From positions 186,001 to 250,000 of the forward strand of contig NZ_BMIA01000003.1 in NCBI RefSeq assembly GCF_014641595.1: a stretch of DNA of 64,000 nucleotides. The letters are read 5' to 3'. The translations under genes were made by a program, and so were the position numbers. The notes beneath the pieces are model-generated. The model searched no databases, had not been told where the DNA came from, and worked only from the letters and a program-made list of their open reading frames with translations. This document shows positions 1 through 8,239 of this stretch, piece after piece (within the stretch, counting starts at the first letter, position 1; each line of letters begins with the position of its first letter). Source of the stretch: Dyadobacter endophyticus. GTDB taxonomy: Bacteria > Bacteroidota > Bacteroidia > Cytophagales > Spirosomataceae.

Positions 1-1833
1 ATATATGTTAAAGGGCAGATCCATGACATTTCCGTAGCAATGCGCGAGATTTCGCTGACTGATACGCGCATTCACGGCGGCGCGCGTCCGGGAAAACCAG
101 GTGCGAGCGAGCCTAATGAACCGGTTACCGTTTACGACACCAGCGGCCCCTATACCGACCCGAATATTGAAATAGACGTCAAGAAAGGCCTTCCCGCATT
201 ACGTGCGGAGTGGGTACGCGGTCGCGGGGACGTGGAGGAGCTGGAAACGATTTCTTCTGAATACGGCCGGATGCGCCTCGCCGATGCAAAACTGGATCAC
301 TTGCGGTTCGCACATAATGCGAAGCCATTGCGCGCCAAAGCCGGAATGAACGTTTCCCAGCTGCATTATGCCAAAAAAGGCATTATCACACCTGAAATGG
401 AATACATTGCCATCCGCGAAAACCAGCGAATCGACTTGCACTTGGCGTCTTTGAATGGCAAGGCAGGCGCTTTGGCACACCAGCACGCGGGCCACAGCTT
501 CGGGGCAAATACGCCTAAAAGCCACATTACCGCTGAGTTTGTGAGAGAGGAGGTAGCCGCGGGAAGAGCGGTAATCCCCTCGAACATCAACCACCCTGAA
601 AGCGAACCGATGGTCATCGGACGAAACTTCCTGGTGAAGATCAATGCCAATATCGGGAACTCGGCCGTATCGTCGAGCATTGAAGAAGAGGTGGAAAAAG
701 CCGTTTGGGCTTGCCGCTGGGGTGCGGATACCATCATGGATTTGTCGACCGGCAAGAACATCCACGAAACGCGCGAGTGGATCATCCGCAATACGCCCGT
801 ACCGATCGGTACCGTGCCCATTTACCAGGCTTTGGAAAAAGTAAACGGCAAAGCCGAAGATCTGACCTGGGAGCTTTTCCGCGATACATTAATCGAACAG
901 GCCGAACAGGGCGTGGATTACTTCACAATCCATGCGGGCGTACTGCTGCGCTACATTCCCCTGACCGCCAAACGCATTACCGGAATTGTTTCGCGCGGCG
1001 GGTCAATTATGGCAAAATGGTGCCTTGCGCATCATAAAGAGAACTTCCTGTACACGCATTTCGAGGAAATATGCGAGATCATGAAGGCTTACGACGTGGC
1101 ATTCTCACTCGGCGACGGCCTGCGTCCCGGCAGCATTGCCGACGCCAACGACGCAGCGCAATTCTCGGAACTCGAAACACTGGGCGAACTGACCAAAATC
1201 GCCTGGAAACACGACGTGCAAACCATCATCGAAGGCCCCGGACACGTGCCGATGCATTTGATCAAGGAGAATATGGAGAAGCAGTTGCAGCACTGCCACG
1301 AAGCGCCATTCTACACGCTTGGACCACTGACGACCGATATTGCACCGGGTTATGACCACATTACCTCGGCGATTGGCGCGGCCATGATTGGCTGGTTCGG
1401 TACCGCCATGCTTTGCTACGTAACACCGAAGGAGCATTTGGGATTACCCAATAAAAAAGATGTAAAAGACGGCGTGATCACCTACAAGATTGCCGCCCAC
1501 GCCGCCGACCTCGCCAAAGGCCATCCCGGCGCGCAGTACCGCGACAATGCATTGAGCAAAGCCCGCTTCGAATTCCGATGGGAAGACCAGTTCAACCTCT
1601 CCCTCGACCCGGATACCGCTCGTGAATTCCACGACGAAACGCTTCCTGCCGAAGGAGCCAAAATCGCGCATTTCTGCTCAATGTGCGGCCCTAACTTCTG
1701 CTCGATGAAGATCACCCAGGATGTGCGCGACTATGCGGAGGAAAACGGGCTGGGGACGGAAGAAGCGGTCAGTGAAGGAATGCAACAGAAAGCCAGGGAG
1801 TTTGCGGAGAGGGGCAGTGAAATTTATTTGTAA
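1..1833 (+). CDS. thiC: Phosphomethylpyrimidine synthase ThiC (5' end outside window)
   Basis: ThiC is the radical SAM enzyme that turns aminoimidazole ribotide into hydroxymethylpyrimidine phosphate, the pyrimidine half of thiamine. The reading frame is open from base 1. The codons before the first ATG (position 40) encode IYVKGQIHDISVA followed by MREISL, which fits the conserved ThiC N-terminus, so the true start lies left of the window and position 40 is internal. The C-terminal cluster motif CSMCGPNFC (CxxCxxxxC, near bases 1676-1705) that binds the 4Fe-4S cluster is intact, as are typical stretches such as EGPGHVPMH. About 597 residues follow Met-40, so only a few tens of residues are missing. 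It is the first visible gene of the thi operon; its stop TAA shares a base with the next ATG (TAATG). Confidence 0.97.
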   Translation: MYVKGQIHDISVAMREISLTDTRIHGGARPGKPGASEPNEPVTVYDTSGPYTDPNIEIDVKKGLPALRAEWVRGRGDVEELETISSEYGRMRLADAKLDHLRFAHNAKPLRAKAGMNVSQLHYAKKGIITPEMEYIAIRENQRIDLHLASLNGKAGALAHQHAGHSFGANTPKSHITAEFVREEVAAGRAVIPSNINHPESEPMVIGRNFLVKINANIGNSAVSSSIEEEVEKAVWACRWGADTIMDLSTGKNIHETREWIIRNTPVPIGTVPIYQALEKVNGKAEDLTWELFRDTLIEQAEQGVDYFTIHAGVLLRYIPLTAKRITGIVSRGGSIMAKWCLAHHKENFLYTHFEEICEIMKAYDVAFSLGDGLRPGSIADANDAAQFSELETLGELTKIAWKHDVQTIIEGPGHVPMHLIKENMEKQLQHCHEAPFYTLGPLTTDIAPGYDHITSAIGAAMIGWFGTAMLCYVTPKEHLGLPNKKDVKDGVITYKIAAHAADLAKGHPGAQYRDNALSKARFEFRWEDQFNLSLDPDTAREFHDETLPAEGAKIAHFCSMCGPNFCSMKITQDVRDYAEENGLGTEEAVSEGMQQKAREFAERGSEIYL

Positions 1834-3239
1834 TGGAAGAATTGATTGTCATAACACATCCGGAAATGCTACCCGGGGAGGCTGGGATGATCAACCAGCT
1901 TCTCGCACACGGGCTCACGCGCCTGCATGTGCGTAAACCTGAGTCGACGGCGCCGGAGCTGCGTGCACTGCTCAAACAGATCGATCCGCAGTTCTGCGAA
2001 CGCATTGCTTTGCATCAGCATCATGCACTGGCAGGCGAGTTTGGAATTACCGGCCTGCATTTTACGGAAACCAACAGGCTGTCGCAGAGCCTGGAAACGT
2101 TGGAAGCACTGAAAAGCAGTGGAAACATGCTCAGCACTTCGCTACACGATCCTGCTGATCTGGAACAGCTTTCCCACTGCTTTGACTATGCATTCCTGGG
2201 GCCGGTTTTTGATAGTATTTCAAAGAAAAATTATAAGGCTGTATTAGCGAATGGTTTCCGATTGGAACGGTTCAATTTCCCCGGGAAGCTGATCGCATTG
2301 GGAGGAATAGACGGTACCAAACTTGATCTTGTCGCTTCTCTTGGGTTCGACGGTGTGGCGGTACTGGGTGCAATATGGATGAATACGGCAAATACCCTTG
2401 CGGAGTTCCGGGTACTTGCCTCAGCCCTGGCCGCAAGGCCCGGGTTAAAACCCGGCGGCAGGGGGATCGGTACCGGCCCCAGGTTAAAACCTGGGGTTGG
2501 GGGGGAAGACAGTCTGTTGCGCTATGCGGCCGCTGAAGCGGAGTACCCGCAAGCAAAAGTACTCGATTGCCCGCAGTTTCAACCGGCGGATCAGGAGCAA
2601 AAGTATAAATCTGGTTTAGTAGATAAATTGCATTTCATTTCCAATGAAACCAGCAACATGTCGCACATCGACAGCATCCGCCTTGCCCTGGAAGCGGGTT
2701 GCCAGTGGATTCAGCTGCGGGTGAAGAACCGCCCAGAAGATGAGGTGCTTCCTATCGCCCGGGAAGCTAAGCAGCTTTGCGATAGTTATGGCGCCAGACT
2801 CATCATTAACGATTTCCCCCGCGTTGCCCTGGCCGTCGAAGCCCATGGCCTGCACCTTGGCCTCACGGACATGCCCGTACCCGAGGCGCGCGCGCTCGCG
2901 GGGGAGAAAATAGTGATCGGCGGTACGGCCAATACCTGGGAAGACATCGTGCGGCGGGTACATGAAGGGGCGGATTACATCGGGCTCGGGCCGTTCCGGT
3001 TTACCAATACCAAGCAAAATCTCAGTCCAATTCTCGGCATCGGGGGATATCAAACATTCATACACCGAATGCGGCAGGCCGGTCATTCTACGCCCATTAT
3101 CGCCATCGGCGGTATTACACTTCACGACATCGGCAACCTTCGCGAAGCTGGCATTCACGGCGTGGCCATGTCCGCGGCATTGATCGGCGCGACTGATCCC
3201 CAAAACACATACCATCAAATCCAACAAGCGTTATGCTAA
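1833..3239 (+). CDS. thiE: Tandem TenI/ThiE-like fusion, thiamine phosphate synthase
   Basis: The 468-residue protein holds two complete (beta/alpha)8 domains of the ThiE/TenI superfamily. Residues ~1-200 are TenI/ThiE1-like (LHVRKP, GPVFDSISKKNY, IALGGID). Residues ~265-468 are canonical ThiE, which joins HMP-pyrophosphate and thiazole phosphate: QLRVK phosphate loop, IINDFPRVA, HLGLTDMP, GGTANT, GPFRFTNTK and IAIGGI. Usual ThiE proteins are ~210 residues and in related bacteria the two domains are normally separate genes (family knowledge). The linker (~200-264) is Gly/Pro-rich and is encoded in part by two palindromic repeats, so the fusion may have arisen by repeat insertion removing a stop codon (inference). 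No ATG or GTG is seen at the expected start of the second domain. Start ATG overlaps the thiC stop; the end overlaps thiG by 7 bases. Confidence 0.93.
   Translation: MEELIVITHPEMLPGEAGMINQLLAHGLTRLHVRKPESTAPELRALLKQIDPQFCERIALHQHHALAGEFGITGLHFTETNRLSQSLETLEALKSSGNMLSTSLHDPADLEQLSHCFDYAFLGPVFDSISKKNYKAVLANGFRLERFNFPGKLIALGGIDGTKLDLVASLGFDGVAVLGAIWMNTANTLAEFRVLASALAARPGLKPGGRGIGTGPRLKPGVGGEDSLLRYAAAEAEYPQAKVLDCPQFQPADQEQKYKSGLVDKLHFISNETSNMSHIDSIRLALEAGCQWIQLRVKNRPEDEVLPIAREAKQLCDSYGARLIINDFPRVALAVEAHGLHLGLTDMPVPEARALAGEKIVIGGTANTWEDIVRRVHEGADYIGLGPFRFTNTKQNLSPILGIGGYQTFIHRMRQAGHSTPIIAIGGITLHDIGNLREAGIHGVAMSAALIGATDPQNTYHQIQQALC
2440..2496. repeat. Pair of REP-like palindromes inside the thiE fusion
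   Basis: Two perfect dyads with the same core lie 22 bases apart. The first is CCGGGTT-AA-AACCCGG (2440-2455) and the second CCCCAGGTT-AA-AACCTGGGG (2477-2496). They share the core GGTTAAAACC but have different outer stems, as members of an interspersed palindromic family do. They are translated in frame into LKPG-containing linker residues. The arrangement resembles a two-unit BIME of REP elements mobilised by TnpA-REP (RAYT) transposases. No such transposase is in the window, so the assignment is inference. Confidence 0.7.
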
Positions 3240-4000
3240 CCATTGCAGATAAAACATTTCGATCCAGGCTCTTTACCGGCACTGGCAAATTCAGCTCGGC
3301 TCAGGTGATGGAAGAGGCATTGCTCGCCTCCGCCTCCGAGCTGGTAACAGTTGCATTACGCCGCGTAGATGTTCACGACGCGGGCGATGATATTCTCAGC
3401 CATTTAGCCCACAACCACATCCATTTGCTGCCCAACACTTCCGGTGTACGCACGGCGAAAGAAGCGGTTTTTGCGGCCCAGCTCGCGCGGGAGGCATTGG
3501 AAACCAACTGGCTGAAACTGGAAATCCATCCCGACCCGAAGTACCTCCTGCCCGATCCCATCGAGACATTGAAGGCTACCGAGGAACTTGCCAAACTCGG
3601 CTTTGTAATATTGCCTTACATACACGCCGATCCGGTTCTTTGCAAACGGCTGGAAGAAGCCGGCGCATCGGCGGTAATGCCGCTGGGCTCACCGATTGGC
3701 AGCAATAAGGGATTGAAAACCATCGATTTCCTTGAAATTATCATCGAACAGAGCAAAGTCCCGGTGGTAGTGGATGCTGGTATAGGCGCGCCTTCGGATG
3801 CGGCGAAAGCGATGGAAATCGGGGCCGACGCCGTGCTGGTGAATACCGCAATTGCCGTGGCCGGTGATCCGGTGGCGATGGCCGAGGCATTTAAACTGGC
3901 CGTGCTGTCGGGAAGGATAGCTTACGAAGCGAGATTAGGTTCTAAAAGTAACCTGGCTGAGGCTAGCAGCCCTTTAACCGCATTTCTGGATGAGCTTTAA
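3233..4000 (+). CDS. thiG: Thiazole synthase ThiG
   Basis: ThiG condenses dehydroglycine, deoxyxylulose phosphate and ThiS-thiocarboxylate sulfur into the thiazole phosphate ring. The 255-residue length matches the family. The Schiff-base lysine sits in NWLKLEIHPD, and the phosphate-binding motifs MPLGSPIGSNKG, VVVDAGIGAPSDAA and ADAVLVNTAIA are present. The ATG at 3233 lies before the upstream stop (7-base overlap), and the end overlaps thiH by 11 bases, so translation is probably coupled. ThiS, the sulfur carrier, is not in the window and is probably upstream of thiC (inference). Confidence 0.97.
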   Translation: MLTIADKTFRSRLFTGTGKFSSAQVMEEALLASASELVTVALRRVDVHDAGDDILSHLAHNHIHLLPNTSGVRTAKEAVFAAQLAREALETNWLKLEIHPDPKYLLPDPIETLKATEELAKLGFVILPYIHADPVLCKRLEEAGASAVMPLGSPIGSNKGLKTIDFLEIIIEQSKVPVVVDAGIGAPSDAAKAMEIGADAVLVNTAIAVAGDPVAMAEAFKLAVLSGRIAYEARLGSKSNLAEASSPLTAFLDEL

Positions 4001-5108
4001 AGAAGAATTTGCGCGGCACTCGTGGGATACGGTCAAGGAAGAGATTTATTCCAAAACGGCCGCAGATGTGGAAAGGGCATTAACCGCGCCGAAAAGAACA
4101 TTAGAAGACTTCAAAGCGCTGATTTCCCCTGCCGCCGCCGCATACCTGGAACCGATGGCGAGGCTGAGCCGCGAATTGACGCGCAAGCGCTTTGGCAATA
4201 CCATTCAAATGTATGTGCCGCTGTATTTGTCCAATGAATGTACCAATATATGTACCTACTGCGGGTTCAGCCTGGACAACAAGGTGCGCCGCCGCACGCT
4301 CACCGACCGTGAGATCCTTCGAGAAGTGGAAGTGATTAAAGGCATGGGTTACGAGCATGTACTGCTGGTTACGGGCGAGGCGAATCAAACCGTTCATGTC
4401 GAGTACTTCAAAAAAGTCCTGCAATCGATCCGCCCGCATTTCGCACAGGTATCGATGGAAGTGCAGCCACTCGACCGTGATGAATATGAAGAACTGATCC
4501 CGCTCGGACTGCATTCGGTGCTGGTTTATCAGGAAACCTATCACCAGGAAGATTATCGTAAACATCATCCGAAGGGCAAAAAAGCGAACTTCAACTATCG
4601 CCTCGAAACGCCCGACCGGCTCGGGCAAGCGGGCATTCACAAGATGGGTTTAGGGGTATTAATAGGTCTGGAAGACTGGCGCACCGACAGTTTTTTCACC
4701 GCATTACATTTAAACTACCTTGAGAAAACTTACTGGCAAACCCGTTACAGTCTTTCCTTCCCGAGGCTCAGGCCTTTTTCCGGCGGCCTCGAACCAAAAG
4801 TAGAAATGAGCGATCGGGAGCTGGTGCAACTCATTTGTGCTTACCGGATCTTCAACGAGGAAGTCGAACTATCGCTTTCCACGCGCGAATCCGAGAAGTT
4901 CAGGAACCATTGCATCCAACTCGGTGTAACATCCATCAGCGCTGGTTCCAAAACTAATCCGGGCGGCTATGCGGTCGAACCCGAATCCCTCGAACAATTC
5001 GAGATATCGGACGAAAGAACGCCCGCCGAAATCGCCCGAATGATCCGCGACGCGGGTTATGAGCCGGTTTGGAAGGATTGGGACGCTGGTTTAATTTTGA
5101 ATGACTGA
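3990..5108 (+). CDS. thiH: 2-iminoacetate synthase ThiH (radical SAM tyrosine lyase)
   Basis: ThiH cleaves tyrosine with SAM and a 4Fe-4S cluster to give dehydroglycine (plus p-cresol) for ThiG. The 372-residue protein has the radical SAM motif CTNICTYC (CxxxCxxC, residues ~86-93) followed by GFSLDNKVRR, and typical downstream motifs SMEVQPL, YQETYH and SLSTRES. Its use in place of the oxidase ThiO means thiazole formation here depends on an oxygen-sensitive radical enzyme. It overlaps thiG by 11 bases. A 78-base gap with an imperfect inverted repeat follows, so it may end the tightly coupled part of the operon. Confidence 0.96.
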   Translation: MSFKEEFARHSWDTVKEEIYSKTAADVERALTAPKRTLEDFKALISPAAAAYLEPMARLSRELTRKRFGNTIQMYVPLYLSNECTNICTYCGFSLDNKVRRRTLTDREILREVEVIKGMGYEHVLLVTGEANQTVHVEYFKKVLQSIRPHFAQVSMEVQPLDRDEYEELIPLGLHSVLVYQETYHQEDYRKHHPKGKKANFNYRLETPDRLGQAGIHKMGLGVLIGLEDWRTDSFFTALHLNYLEKTYWQTRYSLSFPRLRPFSGGLEPKVEMSDRELVQLICAYRIFNEEVELSLSTRESEKFRNHCIQLGVTSISAGSKTNPGGYAVEPESLEQFEISDERTPAEIARMIRDAGYEPVWKDWDAGLILND

Positions 5109-5174
5109 ATGATTGAATAAAGTCTATTCGGTCATCGCGCGGCGACCCGGTCATTCATTCACTCATTGACTCAT
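5101..5174. repeat. Imperfect inverted repeat between thiH and the thiF-like gene
   Basis: Left arm 5101-5118 (ATGACTGAATGATTGAAT, including the last codons of thiH) and right arm 5157-5174 pair at about 15 of 18 positions, enclosing a GC-rich loop with a second GGTCAT pair. Each arm is itself a run of TGAATGA-like units. It could be a weak terminator or attenuator between thiH and the thiF-like gene, or a local repeat. There is no T-tract after it. Confidence 0.45.
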
Positions 5175-5186
5175 CCACTTATTAAC

Positions 5187-6233
5187 ATGACCCCAATCGA
5201 ACGCAAACGATACGCCAGGCAGATCATCATGCCGGAAATGGGCCTAACCGGACAGGAAAAGCTCCGTGCCGGTAAAGTGGCCGTCGTGGGTGCAGGCGGG
5301 CTGGGCTGTCCGGTCCTGCAATACCTGGTTGCGGCGGGTGTCGGTGAAATTGCCATTATTGATGATGATACCGTGGAACTCACCAACCTGCACCGGCAAA
5401 TACTGTACTCTGCTGATGATATTGGTAAAAACAAAGCCATTACCGCAGTCGAGAAACTCTCGGTGCTCAATCCATTCGTTCGTCTCACCGCCTACCCCGA
5501 CCGGCTGACTGCCGAAAACTCTGCGGACCTGCTTAATGGTTACGACCTGGTCATAGATGGTTCCGACAATTTCGAAACACGCTATCTCGTCAATGATTTT
5601 TGTGTGGAATTGAATAAGCCGTTCGTGTTCGGCTCTATCCTGCGTTTTGAAGGCCAGGTTTCGGTATTCAACTATCAGGGTGGCCCCACCTACCGCTGCC
5701 TTTTCCCAGACGCCGAAGAGGGTGACAATTGTGCAGAAGCGGGAGTAATGGGTGTATTGCCGGGCATTATCGGTACTTACATGGCGAATGAGGCGATCAA
5801 GATTATTGTCGGGATCGGGGAGCCGTTATCTGGCAAACTACTGGTCATCAATACCCTTTCAAACAATCACACGATTTTCCAGTTTTCGAGGTCGGAAACC
5901 GCAATTCCTTCAAAGTCTCCGGGCGCTCCGGCACCACAGCCATCTGTCGGAGACGGTACGCGTGAGATTTCTTATGATGAGTTCGAAGCCTTGCAAATAG
6001 CTGATCCCGAGCAGGTATTACTTGTGGATGTCCGTGAATATTACGAATTTGAAGCGGACAATTTCGGGGGCGAAAATATCCCGCTATCCGAAATCCCCGA
6101 AAGTATCGGCCATTTCCCTGCTGGAAAAAAAATCGTTTTCTACTGTAACAGCGGCAAGCGGAGTTTGCAGGCAGCCAAACTGCTTGCACAAAGCGGTTAC
6201 GACGGTCAGGGCTTCTGGGCGCAACACTGGTAA
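5187..6233 (+). CDS. ThiF/MoeB/HesA-type E1 adenylyltransferase with rhodanese domain
   Basis: E1-like enzymes adenylate the C-terminal glycine of ThiS or MoaD before sulfur transfer. Residues ~1-245 form the ThiF/MoeB domain: nucleotide loop VVGAGGLGCPV, DDDTVELTNLHRQ, the conserved Cys in NCAEAGVMG and the helix NEAIKI. Residues ~270-348 are a rhodanese domain with active loop YCNSGKRS, its Cys being the likely persulfide carrier. The zinc site looks lost: only one Cys remains at TYRC and the second CxxC near the end of the E1 domain is absent. I chose ATG 5187 (MTPIERKRYARQ); an upstream in-frame TTG at 5166 adds seven unlikely residues. Position after thiH suggests ThiS is its substrate, but a role with MoaD as well is possible. 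Confidence 0.9.
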   Translation: MTPIERKRYARQIIMPEMGLTGQEKLRAGKVAVVGAGGLGCPVLQYLVAAGVGEIAIIDDDTVELTNLHRQILYSADDIGKNKAITAVEKLSVLNPFVRLTAYPDRLTAENSADLLNGYDLVIDGSDNFETRYLVNDFCVELNKPFVFGSILRFEGQVSVFNYQGGPTYRCLFPDAEEGDNCAEAGVMGVLPGIIGTYMANEAIKIIVGIGEPLSGKLLVINTLSNNHTIFQFSRSETAIPSKSPGAPAPQPSVGDGTREISYDEFEALQIADPEQVLLVDVREYYEFEADNFGGENIPLSEIPESIGHFPAGKKIVFYCNSGKRSLQAAKLLAQSGYDGQGFWAQHW

Positions 6234-6241
6234 TCAATGCA

Positions 6242-7048
6242 ATGCAGATCAAACCGACACCCCTCCTTTCCGGCATTGTGCGGCATTTTCTGGTCATAGA
6301 AAGTGACGCGAAATCGGCTATGCGGATATTTTCGGATGGAAACACGGGAGTGGTGTTCAATTATGGCGACGCGCTTTTTTATCAAAATGAAATGCATTCA
6401 GCGTCTGCAAGCCTGCCTGCCTGCTTTTTATACGGTCAGCTCGATAGATACCGCAACGTTTGGGCACAGGGAAGCATCCGGTTGCTCATTGCCGTACTTC
6501 ATCCTTTCGGGGCAGCGGCATTGCTTAAAATGCCAGCGTCGGAGTTGCGAAACCAGATAGTCGGATGCGAAGATTGTTTCAAAACCGATGTGGCCTTAGT
6601 AAATGATGAAATCGCCACTTCATTTGTCATTCATGATAAAATCCGGGCGGCGGAGCGATTTTTATTGTCCCAATTGGCGGATTTCAATAGCAGTAATGCC
6701 CTGGTAACCCATGTCGTTAACATTATCCATACTCAAAATGGCCTGGTTCCGGTCGCACGGCTAGCCGCGTTAACCGGCACGACAGAACGCCAGCTTCAAC
6801 GCAAATTTGAAGAACATATCGGTATCTCGCCGAAACGCTACGCAGGCATCACGCGCCTGCAATACGCGCTGCGAATGCTGCGAAAAAGATCCGGCGATTT
6901 GTCCTTAGCCGGGATAGCCTGTGAATCCGGCTTCTTCGACCAGGCACATCTTATCCGCGAGATGAAGGGGCTGTCGGGGCTCACGCCCGGCCAGTACCTC
7001 AGCCCTCCGAATGTCCTCGCCGCCAATTTGATCCGCCTCGCTCATTAG
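6242..7048 (+). CDS. AraC-family transcriptional regulator
   Basis: This 268-residue protein has a C-terminal AraC double helix-turn-helix (residues ~165-255): LTGTTERQLQRKF, then ACESGFFDQAHLIREMKGLSGLTPGQY, the classic AraC signature. The N-terminal ~150 residues look like the short beta-rich sensor found in Bacteroidota AraC proteins (FLVIESDAKS, GNTGVVFNYGD). The ligand is not predictable. It starts 8 bases after the thiF-like gene, but its likely target is the nitrilase gene 73 bases downstream on the same strand, because AraC proteins often control neighbours (inference). Confidence 0.92.
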   Translation: MQIKPTPLLSGIVRHFLVIESDAKSAMRIFSDGNTGVVFNYGDALFYQNEMHSASASLPACFLYGQLDRYRNVWAQGSIRLLIAVLHPFGAAALLKMPASELRNQIVGCEDCFKTDVALVNDEIATSFVIHDKIRAAERFLLSQLADFNSSNALVTHVVNIIHTQNGLVPVARLAALTGTTERQLQRKFEEHIGISPKRYAGITRLQYALRMLRKRSGDLSLAGIACESGFFDQAHLIREMKGLSGLTPGQYLSPPNVLAANLIRLAH

Positions 7049-7096
7049 TTTTCGCCGCTTGTCGGGTTTGTACAATACATGTGCGATCCGTGCATT

Positions 7097-7104
7097 TACT
7101 TTTG
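7097..7104 (+). promoter_or_regulatory. Candidate -7 box TACTTTTG before the nitrilase gene
   Basis: TACTTTTG matches the Bacteroidota -7 consensus TAxxTTTG and lies 17 bases before the nitrilase ATG at 7122. The nearest TTTG (7067-7070) is 26 bases upstream, longer than the usual ~19, so the -33 element is weak. Activation by the adjacent AraC protein could compensate (inference). Confidence 0.4.
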
Positions 7105-7121
7105 AGTAAAAAAGCGAAGCT

Positions 7122-8063
7122 ATGAAACCGATCAGAATTGCAACAGCCCAGTTTGAAAACAAAAGCGGCGACAAAGCGTACAACCTTAGCGTAATCCGCC
7201 AGCTCGCAGGAGATGCGTCCAAAGCAGGTGCAGACGTCATTGCATTCCATGAATGCTCGATCACCGGCTACACATTTGCGCGGCAACTATCACGCGAGCA
7301 GCTGCTCGAAGTCGCCGAACCTATTCCCGACGGTCCCAGCATTCGCGCCTTGCAGGACATTGCGGCGGAGCATCATATTGTGGTCCTTGCGGGTTTGTTC
7401 GAGAAAGATGCCAACGATAATATGTACAAGGGCTACGTTTGTGTCGACCAAAACGGCCTTGTTGCGAAGTATCGGAAACTGCACCCATTCATTAATCCGC
7501 ACCTCACCCCTGGCAATGAATATGTAATTTTTGACCTTTTTGGCTGGAAATGCAGCATGCTCATTTGCTACGACAACAACATTATCGAGAACGTCCGAGC
7601 TACGAAATTGCTGGGTGCCGACGTCATTTTCATGCCTCATGTTACCATGTGCACCCCCTCCACGCGCCCGGGAGCCGGATTTGTCGACCCTGCCCTTTGG
7701 CACAATCGCGAAGCCGATCCGACCTCGCTTCGCCAGGAGTTCGACGGCCTTAAAGGCAGGGCCTGGCTCATGAAATGGCTCCCCGCCCGTGCTTACGACA
7801 ATGCCGTTTATGCTATTTTCTCAAATCCGATCGGAATGGACGACGACCAGCTTAAAAACGGCTGTTCCATGATCCTGGATCCATTCGGAGACATCATCGC
7901 CGAATGCCGGAAACTCGACAACGATTTCACCGTCGCCACACTGACACCCGAGAAACTGCAGCAAGCGGGTGGTCATCGTTACATTCAGGCCCGCAGGCCG
8001 GAGCTTTACCGGGATATTCTCGGACAGGGTCATGTTTCTGAGCAAAGGGTCGTTTGGCTATAA
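7122..8063 (+). CDS. Carbon-nitrogen hydrolase (nitrilase superfamily)
   Basis: Nitrilase-superfamily enzymes hydrolyse C-N bonds of amides, carbamoyl amines or nitriles. The catalytic triad is visible: Glu in FHECS (residue ~46), Lys in YRKLH and Cys in ICYDN. The 313-residue length fits the amidase branches (aliphatic amidase or N-carbamoylputrescine amidase-like). The substrate cannot be read from sequence. There is no signal peptide, so it is cytosolic. The AraC gene upstream suggests induction by its substrate. Confidence 0.88.
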   Translation: MKPIRIATAQFENKSGDKAYNLSVIRQLAGDASKAGADVIAFHECSITGYTFARQLSREQLLEVAEPIPDGPSIRALQDIAAEHHIVVLAGLFEKDANDNMYKGYVCVDQNGLVAKYRKLHPFINPHLTPGNEYVIFDLFGWKCSMLICYDNNIIENVRATKLLGADVIFMPHVTMCTPSTRPGAGFVDPALWHNREADPTSLRQEFDGLKGRAWLMKWLPARAYDNAVYAIFSNPIGMDDDQLKNGCSMILDPFGDIIAECRKLDNDFTVATLTPEKLQQAGGHRYIQARRPELYRDILGQGHVSEQRVVWL

Positions 8064-8195
8064 AAACCTAAATTGGTTGAATCGACCCAGTAAATAATCT
8101 TCATCAGAGTGTAAACGAGCCAATTGGCAAGCAACGATTCAGGGTTTTAAGTAAAATTTAATAATCTATCAATTACGTAGATTAAATAGTTTTGC

Positions 8196-8203
8196 TATTT
8201 TTG
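8196..8203 (+). promoter_or_regulatory. Candidate -7 box TATTTTTG before tauE-like gene
   Basis: TATTTTTG fits TAxxTTTG and lies 36 bases before the ATG at 8240, in an AT-rich stretch of the 176-base gap after the nitrilase gene. No clear TTTG is seen at the -33 position. Confidence 0.4.
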
Positions 8204-8239
8204 TAAACTCTATATTCCACAATTCTAAAATTCACGGTA

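Noticed and set aside
1..39. TPP riboswitch expected before thiC
   Set aside because: The window begins inside thiC, so any leader is outside; no THI element can be seen here.
199..765. Long minus-strand open frame inside thiC
   Set aside because: It is antisense to well-conserved thiC codons, has no start context and its translation is low-complexity shadow.
2440..2496. Interpreting the thiE palindromes as a terminator between two separate thiE genes
   Set aside because: No T-tract, the reading frame is unbroken, and no start codon lies at the head of the second domain.
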